Positions 11,566 through 22,085 of a DNA stretch of 41,341 nt are shown piece by piece; position 1 is the stretch's first letter, and the number at the start of each line of letters is the position of its first letter. Source of the DNA: Diphasiastrum complanatum (lineage: Eukaryota > Streptophyta > Lycopodiopsida > Lycopodiales > Lycopodiaceae). The stretch is from contig MU835159.1 of the NCBI GenBank assembly GCA_029204225.1, forward strand, positions 1 to 41,341, read 5' to 3'. The notes below the pieces were generated by a model. It saw nothing but the letters and a program-made list of their open reading frames with translations. It had not been told where the DNA came from and ran no database searches. The translations under genes were made by a program, and so were the position numbers.

Positions 11566-12600
11566 TCCCTGATTAAGCACACTTAACCATGCTCGATTGA
11601 TCCCAATGCCTATCTACAATTATCTGTGATTTGTGATTGTTGTAGCTTACAATTAGGGTGTTTTTACACACATGCCTAAGGCATGTATATTTGTCAATAA
11701 AGTCAATGCTCATTGGAGAGAAAAGATAGGAAGCCCATTACTCCATGGCATTAAAAATATGCTGACTTGGGGTAAGTGAAGATGCTAGGCACTACCCCCC
11801 GTGGTATCTCCACTATTGTAGGGCCACTATTTTTTAGGAGAGCTTGAGATTTGAAATTTTAGGTGCGAGGGTTGTTATTGGATAGAGGAGAGAGAACAAA
11901 GGCCCACCAAGCCTATGTTTTGAAAGGTGGGTATCTTCTTTTTGGATGAAAAGGTGAAATCCAAAGCAACTTTCATAACTAAATATTTTACTCAATCTGA
12001 AGGGTGCTACCACCATTTTTTGAAATAATAACTTTCAACTGGAAAGGCTAAAATAAAATTGCATTTATATGAAAGGAAAAATAGGTTGTGAAAGGCTAAG
12101 AAGGCTTTCAAAATGCAAGCCAAGAGGCCCATTATACACATTTATAGTGAAATGGGGATGAAGACGGAGAGAAAAAGGGAACAAATGGGGGGTATGTGGT
12201 GACTCATCATCGCCATTGCGCCCCCCTTTGTGTTTGAAAACAATCTTAATTGACACTCAATTGATTGGTCCATGGTTAGTTAGGTCCAAGATCGAGGTCT
12301 AGCATTCTAGATTGTTTTAGATATCTCAACTCAACAAGTACAAGAGCATGGTGAGAGTCTGGTAAGGGCCTCTTCACATGCACATCTCGTCCTTGGGATT
12401 GACATAGGATCTCTGGAACAAGCATGTGGTATGTCTAGCCACTGGTTCTCTAATACGTCTTGGCATGCTTCAATCTTGTCGCCCCATAACAATCATGCAC
12501 TTGCGGAGTTGTGGGTTGAAAAGTAGGCATGCCCTAGAAATTGTGGCATGGAACTAAGAAATAATTCATGCCTCCTTTCTAATAGTTCTCCTTTATACTT
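11566..12600. other. No gene seen
   Basis: Short frames on the minus strand (11834-12016, 12065-12256) have no recognisable content. 12400-12600 may include the 5' part of the reverse-transcriptase remnant, but I could not align it. Confidence 0.45.
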
Positions 12601-12648
12601 TAGTCATGTTTCTCGTACTGGTGATGTTACCGTTCATTTCTTCTGCTG

Positions 12649-12715
12649 GGGGAACTCGGGGTTTTGGCAAAACTCGCAAAAAATTTACTCGCAAAATGCC
12701 AAACCCCGGGGAACT
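12649..12715. mobile_element. Miniature inverted-repeat insertion, 51 bp, with 8-bp TSD
   Basis: GGGGAACT occurs at 12649-12656 and 12708-12715. The 51-base insert starts CGGGGTTTTGGC and ends GCCAAACCCC, an almost perfect terminal inverted repeat. The inside has two ACTCGCAAAA units. Ends and interior match the insertion at 11479-11557, so both belong to one family. It sits just before the GDPLGG motif of the adjacent reverse-transcriptase remnant and disrupts it. Confidence 0.8.
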
Positions 12716-14080
12716 TGACATGGGGATCCCTTAGGTGGTCCTCTCTTTGCTTTGGCACATTATCGTGCATTGCGTGCTATAGCCACAACTTTTTTCTCCT
12801 GTTTATTCCCCTCTATTGTGGACAATACACATATTGTGGGGCCTGTTAGTGAAGTCATCCATGCTTTTTTGCATTTCTCAGCTCAACTTTCTTCTATTGA
12901 GCTTATAGTGAACAGGTCTAAGTGCGTTGCTTGGTGCCCAAAAGGCCTTCCAACATATATCTCCTTACCTGAATGGTTCATTACTCCTCGACTTGGCATT
13001 AAGACATTGGGTGTTCCCATTGGTTCTTCTGGTTATGTCACTTCATTTATGCGGGAAGCTCTAAATGGATTTGCTCGTCATTCGGATATGTTGCCAAAGC
13101 TTGGAAATTCTCAGGTTGCATTTGGAATTCTCACTCAGTGCTTTGCTCAACGTCTTGGCTATCTTCTACGTTGCGTTTCTCCTTCACCTGACATATTATC
13201 CTTACTTCGGGATTTTGATAATACTTTATTGGTCATCTTTTGGGGCCAAGAACCTTCGACACTTGTGAATGTCAGTTTTTTAAGCGGCAAATTTCTCTTC
13301 ATGCCTCCTCAAGTGGTGTTGGGCCTAGTATCTACTGCTTGCATTGCACCAGCAGCTTTTCTCAGAAGTTGGGCTCTTGTTGACTCTGCACTAATTCCAG
13401 GTTTCCAACAAGGTAATCAGCCTCTTATTCTTGATTCGATGGCTCATCTGGCAATTTTGCTTTTCAAAATGCTCTTCGCACTGCTCGAGGTTTACTTCCA
13501 CCGCTCATACAATCTTTTGTGCATTCCTTTGAGTCTTTGGTCACAAATTTGTGGCTGGTTTTTCAGAAGACTATCATGGAGCATCTTCACTCTTATTCCT
13601 TTGGTCAACTTATTAATGATTCACCTTCTAATGCAGTTCGAACTCGTCTTCTTTCATGTGTTGGTCCAGGTGCAGGGGCTTTGGTTGGTTGCACGTCTAG
13701 TTCTTCCACTCTTCCGACTCAATAATGACTTGTTTATAACTGCCCTTCAAACAGATTGGGACTTCCACATCCAATGTTAATTGGTCTCTCTAACTGTTCA
13801 TGTGCCATGTGTTGGATTCCTTGACTACTCATCTTATGTGCTGCTCCTCATGTGAAGAACGAGAACGTATTGTTTCACATGATTTCATTTGTGATGCCCT
13901 TGCTGCTATTGCTCATGATAGTGGTTTTCATGTTGTTCGAGAACATACACACATTTTACCAGGGCCCTTCTTCGCAATCTTCTCGACGTCGAGTTGGCCT
14001 TGTTTCTCTCGTGCGAGGAAATTTGCACTCTAGGAGATGTTGTCATTGATGATCCCTCTCGTCAGGTCCCAGGATCAAGC
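12716..14080 (+). pseudogene. Non-LTR-type reverse transcriptase remnant
   Basis: The block GDPLGGPLFALAHYRALR (12724 onward) is a reverse-transcriptase motif of the QGDPLSPxLF type. Next come the catalytic-box equivalent SIVDNTHIVGP and a thumb-like region (NRSKCVAWCPKGLP, GIKTLGVPIGS). A long downstream part follows with RHSDMLPKLGNSQVAFGILTQCF and IAPAAFLRSWALV. The last parts shift frame twice (13440-13780; 13800-14033, with SHDFICDALAAIAHDSGFHV). The expected ADD is VDN here, so polymerase activity would be lost. I recognise the family as a reverse-transcriptase-like open frame recurrent in plant genomes, but cannot name its clade. The frameshifts, insertion and in-frame stop upstream of GDP show it is dead. 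Confidence 0.7.
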
Positions 14081-14140
14081 ACCAAAAGTTTTTTAACTTG
14101 CTAAACTTGACAAGACTGTCAAGGCACAAACCATGACCTT

Positions 14141-14149
14141 AAGGGGGAC
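14141..14149 (+). other. Polypurine tract before LTR
   Basis: AAGGGGGAC immediately precedes the LTR start TGTTGG, the arrangement normally found just upstream of a 3' LTR in copia elements. Confidence 0.7.
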
Positions 14150-14510
14150 TGTTGGAAATTAAGCTCATAGTTTTCTCCTTGAACTCAAACGGGCCGAATT
14201 ATTAGAAGAACGATTGCATCGGGCTTCCGGCTAAATCTTCATCCATGGATCAAAGCATAAAGGGTAACCAATCCTATTCTTTTCACATTCAAATGTCAAG
14301 TTTAAGTTATCTGAAGAACATTGGAGACCTGGCCATCTTCAACGTCTTCAACAAAATCAGTCTTTTCTACACAGTCTACAGAAATGAACTGTTTTCTGCA
14401 CAGCCTGCAAAATACACGGAAACTGCCCCACAGTTAGAAACCGTAAACAACCGCAACTGCACTACAAACGGTTTCAATGAAGGCACCAAAGGCAATGGCA
14501 AGCCACCACC

Positions 14511-14760
14511 AAGGCAATGGCTGCAATCTACTACACCAAACCGTATGGGTCAACCTTACGATTGTAAGCGAAGACTAGAACTGCAAGCCACTGCCAAGGC
14601 AATGGTTGCGATCTACCACACCGAACCATGTGGGGTCAACCTTATGATTGTAAACGAAGACCATAACTACATGCCACCGCCAAGGCAATGGCTGCGATCT
14701 TCCGCATCGAACCATGTGAGTCAGCCTTACGGTTGTAAGCAAAGACATGAACCAAAGGGA
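14511..14760 (+). repeat. 85-86 bp tandem repeat inside the LTR, 3 copies
   Basis: AAGGCAATGG recurs at 14511, 14596 and 14682, followed in each unit by an ATCT..C..ACC and GTCA(A/G)CCTTA(C/T)G(A/G)TTGTAA pattern. Divergence between units is moderate. It lies upstream of the TATA box, where LTR enhancer repeats often occur. Confidence 0.85.
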
Positions 14761-15008
14761 ACCGCAAGTTACATCTTGTGACAAACGTTGCGACTGTTAT
14801 GAACCGCCAAGCCAACATTACGGCTCACCTATGACTTCTACAATGGTGCAACTTCACGCTCCCAAAGTGGAGCTTAAACCTGACTCATGTACAATCTGTA
14901 TAGATGTCGTTGTACATTATTTCACGACCAACTGCATAATTTAGATTAAACTAGTCTTGTAATTATGGATTAGTTAAAACGATTCTTGTAACAAACAAGA
15001 ACGATGTG

Positions 15009-15016
15009 TATAAATA
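15009..15016 (+). promoter_or_regulatory. LTR TATA box
   Basis: TATAAATA stands in the 3' third of the LTR, a suitable place for the U3/R boundary some 30 bases later. Confidence 0.6.
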
Positions 15017-15345
15017 CATCTCCAGCTCTCATTTGGAAACAAGTGAGAAGAGCGAAGATCTGTAATCAATTTGTTGTTCTTGCTTCATTACAAGCATTGA
15101 ATGTGATATACAAGCAACACACAGACGTCTATGACTCCTCAACATCTGTTCAGACGACGATTGTCTTTGACGTATGAGGAACAAGCCTAGTCATTCTACA
15201 TCATTATTCTGTGTTGAACCTTATAATTCTACTCTTTGGTGGATGTGTTTAGACTAATGTCTGAACACACATTTGTTTTTAACCGGTCCTACACATCGAT
15301 TCGGGAGTTGTTCCACACTATTTCTTCTTCTCCCATTTTCCAACA

Positions 15346-15359
15346 TTGGTATTAGAGCA
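15346..15359 (+). other. Primer-binding site (initiator Met tRNA type)
   Basis: TTGGTATTAGAGCA directly follows the LTR end. It matches the plant TGGTATCAGAGC site with one change. The following 200 bases (to about 15570) would be the leader and gag start of a plus-strand element, but no gag motif is recognisable. Confidence 0.75.
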
Positions 15360-15570
15360 TTTTGTTCTATCCTACCAGTGTTTGCGCTCCTTCAGAATTT
15401 ATCAAGAATCACAAGCACAAATTGGTCATACCATATTTTAAAATATGTCATGAAATCGGAACAAATGAGCCATACGAACTTGAACATAGAAGATAGCCAC
15501 AATGAACCTCAAACTGATGGGTCATACAAGCTGTTATGGCCATATTCAACTAAGGACATTGAATACTCCT

Positions 15571-17100
15571 AATATGGTAGACCGGCCCTTCGATATTCGA
15601 GTTTGTTAGCCATGCCGAGATTTAATTCCATGTCGAGGCCTGTTTGTGACTAATGACCTTGAGAGGATCCAAACACTCTAATGAGACACATTGAGGACCC
15701 AAACACTCTAATTGAGACATATGGAGAGTAGTGCATGTAGTGTGACGGATATAGGCAGGAGGAATGCATGAAGAACTGTGACCTATTTATAGCTGACTTG
15801 CATGGGGATTGCATGGGTTCATGCACAAGAATCTACTTTCTATATATTGAGGTAGGGATTCTCTTGTCGACAACTTTGGTTCAGGTCACCAGTTGCCCTC
15901 TTTTCCTCTAGCTTTCACAAGGCATGGCTCAGGGGCTAGATCTAGGATTGATCTAGGTTTGGTTGGAAGGTTTTGGCTCCTACATGTCTCTTGTTGTGTT
16001 TTCTTATCCTCATCTTAGGGGTTTTCCCTAGTAGTCTTTACGTTGGTATCATAGCTCGACTAAGATGCGATCTTGAATGGGATTGGAGACAAGCTCTACA
16101 TCATATTGGAAAGTGAAAGCACTTGGATTAGTGCTTTGGATTGGAGTGCTGATTTCTCAGGGAAATTGGTTTTGGATTCACTAATTTGTGATTGAAGCAT
16201 GGATGTCAAAAGTGGTGGTAGAGAGCTTCTCCACTAGTTGGTCTTTTGTGATATTGCTTCTAATTGCATAGGTATAAGCATGTTTTTCTTTTTTCTTTTA
16301 TAAGGTAAGTTTATTCTCCCCCTCAACTACAAAAACATAAGGTACAACAAATATTATTTTTGTTTCTATAGCAAAATACTTAAATAATAATTTCAACTTT
16401 ATTGCATAATAGTGAGGTTATCAAAAAAAGAAGATGTAGCATCAACAAGTGTCACATAGGTGAAGTTGAAATTTGTTTATCTATTTCATCTCACAAAGTT
16501 TGCTCTCATTCAATTTTTACAAACACGTACATTACATAAATCGTATGAATGTAGAAAAAGACGCCTAAAAAGAGATGAAGAACATCCACATCTACAAGTC
16601 AAAATGCACCAAAACCAAAGTAGTTTTACTTTGGGCAAGCAACATCATTGACAAAAAGATACCATGTGAACTTGAGGGTGAAGGCCTATCCTAAGTTCTT
16701 AAGGCCAAAAGATTTAGTTGGCTTATCATTCACATAAATCTAGTCTCGAATCAACTTAATGAAAATCAAATAAGACTTTAAATCAAAAACTCGAAAAACA
16801 TTGCATCACATAGATTCATTCACACAATAGCGGAAGCATTGAGTGGTCCCCCCCACCCCCTCGAAGGATTCTTTTCTTGTCATTATGCAAATCCAATTGG
16901 CCAATGCCAATTACATATACAATGGATTCCAATAGGGGTCTAAGATGTAGGAACATAATCTTAACATGGACTTAGTTCATATTCAATGATCTTAATTCCA
17001 TATCTAGCTTAACAAAAGCATAGAAATTTCTTCATAAGTCTTAATCTTTCCGACATGCAGTCATGTTGGATCTTGGATTCTTGTCATGCAATCACAAGGG
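15571..17100. other. No gene; possible second LTR end at 16043
   Basis: No coding frame is supported. TTGGTATCATAGCTCG at 16043-16058 resembles a retrotransposon primer-binding site, and 15640-16040 could be the LTR before it, but I could not define LTR ends. A C-rich run lies at 16849-16860. Confidence 0.35.
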
Positions 17101-17475
17101 TGCATAGATTCTTGACATGCAATCATAAGGGTTCATAGATTCTTGACATGCAACAGTCATGAAGTGACATGCATGGTCATTTGGCAATGCATGGTGTGAC
17201 ATGCAAGCTTCAAATCTAACATGCAAGCTTTAGATCTGACATGCAAGCTCTAGATCTGACATGCATGGACAATAGGCCACAGATGCTACGACATGCAAGC
17301 TTCAAATCTGACATGCAACCTCTAGATCTGACATGCATGGACAATAGGCCACGAATGATATGACATGCAAGCTTTAGGTCTGACATGCATGGACAATAGG
17401 CCACTGAATGACATGCAAGCTCTAGACCTGACATGCATGGACAATAGGCCACAGATAGCCTGACATGCATGAGTA
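17100..17475. repeat. GACATGCA satellite-like array
   Basis: A degenerate unit of about 20 bases, GACATGCAAGCTYTAGATCT, recurs many times. It is arranged in a longer unit of roughly 50-65 bases that includes GGACAATAGGCCAC; this longer unit appears at least four times between 17265 and 17455. Open frames across it are artefacts of the repeat. Confidence 0.9.
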
Positions 17476-18043
17476 CTGATCAGCCATTCTTACATATGGG
17501 TACCAATTTCAAGAGCATACCATGGTTTCGAGAGAAGGTGAAAGTGAGAGAGGGAGAGAGAGTGTGTGTGTGTGTTTGGGTGTGATGTGAAAGAGAGATA
17601 GAAATCCGAGGGTTTGAGCTCCAAAAATTCTGCAATCACAAAATAGCATAGCCTCCTTGAGTTAATGCCTCCATCCTCTTCTCCAAAGCACCTGTACACA
17701 ACAAACAACAAAATGGCAGAGCTTGGATGCAACATCCTTCCATCCTCTAGGCAGAGGGGCGCATTTCCACTTATATGGAGAGTGGAGAGTCCTTCCAAAG
17801 TGAGTGAGGTGTCAAGTTCAAATGCATGAGGTGTGAGGAAGACTCCAATTGGACTTAGGGTGAAGTGGAGTGCATGGATGAGGTGTATTAGTTAGAGAGG
17901 GTGAATGGGTGATGTGTATTAGCTTGGGAGAGTTATTATGATGATTTGGCATATGAAGTGAGAGTGTAGGAGGGTGTCCCATTCTAGGTGTCAAATCAGA
18001 TCACTTATTCCACCCATCTTGAGAGCGCTATGTGGTAGAATTA
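17476..18043. other. No gene seen; short (GA/GT) tract
   Basis: A short purine- and GT-rich tract at about 17545-17576. A 102-codon minus-strand frame here has no recognisable family content and overlaps the tract. Confidence 0.5.
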
Positions 18044-18400
18044 AGAAAGTAATAGATGTTGCCAGAATTTAGAATAGGCTGGGTACTCGGCCGACCTATT
18101 AGCAATCAAATTTGGCACCTTGGCTTTTAACACCAAAGAATTGTATGTTCACAAAATATGCCACCTTGGCTTTTAATGCCAAGAAATAGAAGTAGACTAC
18201 CCATTTTCGCAAATCCATAGCCCAAAGTAATAGATGTTGCCAAAATTTAGAATCGGTTGGGCCTACCTAATGTGCAATCAAAATTGGCGCCTTGGCTTTT
18301 AACACCAAGGAATAGTGTAGATTCACAGAATATGCCACCTTGGCTTTTAATGCCAAAGAACGAGAGTAGGCTACCCATTCTCACAAGTGCATCTACCTTG
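18044..18400. repeat. 178-bp tandem duplication with nested subrepeats
   Basis: GTAATAGATGTTGCC occurs at 18049 and 18227, and the sequence after each matches for about 170 bases. Within each copy the block CCTTGGCTTTTAAYRCCAA is present twice, so four times in all. In one copy it forms a short perfect palindrome arm pair (CCTTGG...CCAAGG). Confidence 0.85.
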
Positions 18401-19940
18401 GTCTCACCCTAACATGCTACAAGCTAGACCAAGGCTCATTTACCTACCAAAAGTAGTCTACCCTCATTCTCTAGTATATGTAATACTTTTATTGACATTA
18501 GTTCAATGAGGTAGGAGTAAAACCTTCACAAAAAATGAGACTCATGCCATGTGGTGATCATGACTCTTTGGCCTAGAGCTCATAATTCAAGAATTATTTA
18601 AGAGTTGACAAAAGACAAAGAACACAAACTTTGCAATTTAGAAAGTTAAAACAAAATAAGAATTCATTTTAGTGCTTAGATTCTCCAAAGTGAGACACGT
18701 CATGATATCATAGCGCTTCAAGCTAAAAATAGTGATATCTTGCCAATCAACATTCGTTTATACTTTGGATAAAACATGGGTCCAACATTCCACCGTCAAT
18801 CACAAAGTTGCTATCCAAATATTTTATTTCTAGCAATTTGAGCATCATTGTCCTATTTTTTAAAAATAACTTTATCTCTCGTATAAATTTTATAGGGAAC
18901 ATTCCTTGTAAAACTTCGCTTTCGGATGCAATAAGCTTTGTCATTTCACTTCATAAAATGAAAAAACATATTTATTGCAATTTAAAAGTATCCAAAACGT
19001 AAACCGATCTATTAGATAAACTCCCCTAAACGGGACATGTCAACTTTAAGAGAATTGTCATACATCACTCTCGTATTAGTATGAGCTCGGGACAATACAG
19101 CTCGTTAACACTATGCATTTTACAAATTACATAACCAAATTTTATCCTTTGAGCCTAGGACTATAAAGCCTTGCATTTTACCAACCACCAACTCAATTTT
19201 GTCACAAAGCTTAAAGAGGCGTTAGTCGAGGCCACCACCACATGGAAGGGCATTTTCATTTTAGCATATAATAACAAAGGAGAATCGTTGCAACAAATAT
19301 TTACAAATGTTACTATTTTCTACAAATAATATGTTTATCAACAACTTTACGTTGTTCCCGTGTCTTGGAAACTTACTAATGCTTGTGTATCCACACGTTT
19401 AGTTCTTTCATGCTTGTAAGCAATCAATTATATATACAATCCCACGAGTCAAATGATTTTGAGGCAATTCCATAGATGATCCTCTCTCATGCACTCTTCC
19501 AAAAATTTCAATCTTGGAACTTCATCCAATACAATTCAAAAAAGCCTTCCAAAAAAAGACTACAATACAATAGTTCTTCAATCACAAGAGAACATACGAT
19601 GTAACTCGCACGTTGTACATGACATCAATGAGATGTTTCATATTTTGTTGATTCTAATACTTTACTATAGAAGGCCAAAGTTTATCACATAAACATATTA
19701 AGTAACTGAGCACAATCTATCTTAGAAACCTATCTTAGTCAGAGTGATATTTAAACTCAAAAATCAAAATTCTATTTTATTTTTAAACATGAAATTGGTG
19801 TCGCATGTTTTTTATATACTTCTTGTCATGTTGTGTGCATTTTTTATGATAGTAATTGGAAAGAGCAGATTCATATATGTTGTGTTGCATGTTATACGAA
19901 ACTAATCACAAGTTGCAACTCACTTTTGTAAAATTATGAT
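18401..19940. other. AT-rich stretch, no gene seen
   Basis: 1.5 kb without a supported frame or repeat. Short frames at 18747-19002 and 19489-19692 carry no known motif. Confidence 0.5.
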
Positions 19941-19942
19941 TT

Positions 19943-20660
19943 CCCGGCGCCACTGTAACCAAAATCCAGCCGATGCCAAGTTCCTATGGCTGAAAATCTT
20001 TGATCGGTTCTAGCTAAGTCCAAAGAGCTCAGATCGATGTGCAATCACCTCACACGATCTAGGCATGATTAAAGGAAGCCTGAGGATCAATAAATTCTAG
20101 AGAGAGAAAATTCTAAAGAGAGAAAACGTGCTTTACCAGCTTGGAGAGTACTTGGTATGAGGGGAGGGTGGCGAATCCCACCAATACTATAGGGGAGTGT
20201 GGGTTGCGACTCAGGGCGAGCTCCAACCAAGTCTCAGCCTCCTTGGCTGGAATGTTGTCTTGGCACTCGCCTTGGCATGCCAGCGCCCCGGAGACTAGGG
20301 TCGGTCACACACTTGAAATGTCACCTTCTCAAATTTATTAATAAAGTGGGATTTTTCTCAATTGACTTTGATTACCTTCTGGGTTTCAGTGTTCGGTAAA
20401 AGCGCCAGTTGTAAGGCCGCTTCAAACTTTTTAATTTGGCACATAGCTGAGGGTCATATCCCGGGATGCCAACGGTATGCCGTCGGGACCATTCGGTCCG
20501 TGACGCCAGCTGTATGCTGTCGGGACCATTTGGTCCAGGAACTGGTTGTTTCCATATCTGTCGCGGCTTGTGGTTCTGAGTGTTCCTTGCATGAACGTGA
20601 ATGGGTTAAGCTCTTGGGAACGGGCTCTAACCTGTCGGCTGAGTTGGATGGCTTGTGTAG
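19943..20660 (-). repeat. LTR-like arm A (inverted relative to arm B)
   Basis: Read on the minus strand, this matches 21248-21988 over its whole length with scattered differences. Its outer end at 19941-19953 is the complement of TGGCGCCGGGA, a plausible primer-binding site of Ty3/gypsy-type elements, so I read it as an LTR plus start of the internal region. Short frames inside follow the repeat and are not genes. Confidence 0.75.
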
Positions 20661-21247
20661 CGCAGGCATCCCAAAGGGAGCCGGGAACCACGACTTAGTT
20701 TCCCAGCCTTCAACTCTTGCCATCCAAACTCACTTGACATACAAGCAGCCAACTTGCCAACAACGAAAAGACTTAACCAACTTGAAGTTCCGAAGACCAA
20801 CATTGAGATCCAACCTAGCACCATGCCAGATTGGGGGTCCCGATGTGGGTGACTTCTCTCCAAGCAAGCCGCCCGACATGCATCAAACTTAACCAACTCG
20901 AAGCTTCGTTACAAACGAGTAACATCCATTCCAAGCAAGCGGTTTGACTTACATCAGACTTAACCAACTGAAAGCTTCGTCACGAGCGCTGGAAGCCAAC
21001 CTGGCGCCACGCCAGACTGGACAGCCATAAACAGGTAACATCCACCCAAGCAAGCCAAAGCAAGCCGCCCCGACATACATCAAACTGAACCAACTCGAAG
21101 CTTCGTTACAAACGAGTAACATCCATTCCAAGCAAGCGGTCTGACTTACATCAGACTTAACTAACTGAAAGCTTCGTCACGAGCGTTGGAAGCCAACTTG
21201 GCGCCACGCCAGACTGGACAGCCATAAACAGGTAACATCCACCCAAG
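20661..21247 (-). repeat. Repeat-rich centre between the two arms
   Basis: Degenerate units built on AAGCTTCGTYACRARCG, AACCAACT and CTGGCGCCA, in the orientation opposite to the same units at 22086-23035. A unit of about 195 bases recurs (for example near 20900-21050 and 21095-21245). Confidence 0.75.
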
Positions 21248-21988
21248 CAAGCCATCCAACTCAGCCGACAGGTTAGAGCCCGTTCCCCAAGAGCTTAACC
21301 CATTCACGTTCATGCAAGGAACACTTAGAACCACAAGCCGCGACAGATATGGAAACAACCAGTTCCTGGACCAAATGGTCCCGACAGCATACCGCTGGCG
21401 CCACGGACCGAATGGTCCCGACGGCATACCGCTGGCGTCCCGGGATACGACCCTCAGTTATGTGCCAAGTTAAAAATTTTGAAAGCAGCCTTACAACTGG
21501 CGCTTTTACCGAACATTGAAACCCAGAAGGTAATCAGAGTCAGTTTGAGGAAAATCCCACTTTATTGATAAATCTGAGAAGGTTACATTTCAAGTGTGTG
21601 ACCGACCCTAGTCTCCGGGGCGCTAGCATGCCAAGGCGAGAGCCATGACAACATTCCAGCAAGGGAGGCTGAGACTTGGTTGGAGCTCGCCCTGAGTCGC
21701 AACCCGCACTCCCCTATAGTATTGGTGTGATTCGACACCCCCCCTCATACCAAGCACTCTACCCAAGCTGGTAAAGCACGTTTTTCTCTCTCTAAGATTT
21801 TCTCTTTCTAGAAAGTCATTTTCTCTCTCTAGATTTTATTGATCCCCAGGCTTCCTTTAATTATGCCTAGATCGTGTGAGGTGATTGCACATCGATCTGA
21901 GCTCTCTGGACTCCGCTAGAACCGATCAAAGATTTTCAGCCATAGAAACTTGGCGACGGCTGGATTCTGGTCACAGTGGCGCCGGGAG
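21248..21988 (+). repeat. LTR-like arm B
   Basis: This is the inverted partner of 19943-20660. It ends GGTCACAG followed by TGGCGCCGGGAGC (21977-21989), a gypsy-type primer-binding site. The core is less AT-rich than the flanks. It includes a promoter-like CT-rich area at 21780-21840 and the duplicated block GTCGGGACCATTYGGTCC (as its complement). Confidence 0.75.
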
Positions 21989-22085
21989 CGGCGCTGGCGC
22001 CGTTGGCGCGGGGGAGCAGCTGGAGCGCTGCTGGCGCTTGGGACATAGCTGGCGCCAGAAGTAAAGCTTGTAAAGGTAGCTTTAC

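Larger units (their letters stand above)
14150..15345 (+). mobile_element. Complete copia-type LTR (1196 bp)
   Basis: It starts TGTTGGAAAT and ends ATTTTCCAACA, giving the TG...CA ends and a roughly 9-base terminal inverted repeat. A polypurine tract lies just before it and a primer-binding site just after. It holds a TATA box near its 3' third and a 3-fold internal tandem repeat. A frame of 178 codons at 14245-14781 is fortuitous, because the internal repeat period (85-86) is not a multiple of three. The 3' part is also present, inverted, at 9655-9800 in the decayed copia element. Confidence 0.85.

Noticed and set aside
14245-14781. 178-codon plus-strand frame
   Set aside because: It lies inside an LTR and crosses 85/86-base repeats that are not multiples of three; no protein motif.
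17216-17470. Frame with repeated Cys-Leu-Ser pattern
   Set aside because: It is the translation of the GACATGCA array, not a repeat protein.
20362-20892. 176-codon frame and several overlapping minus-strand frames
   Set aside because: They follow the inverted LTR-like arms and tandem units; high GC content gives long chance frames.
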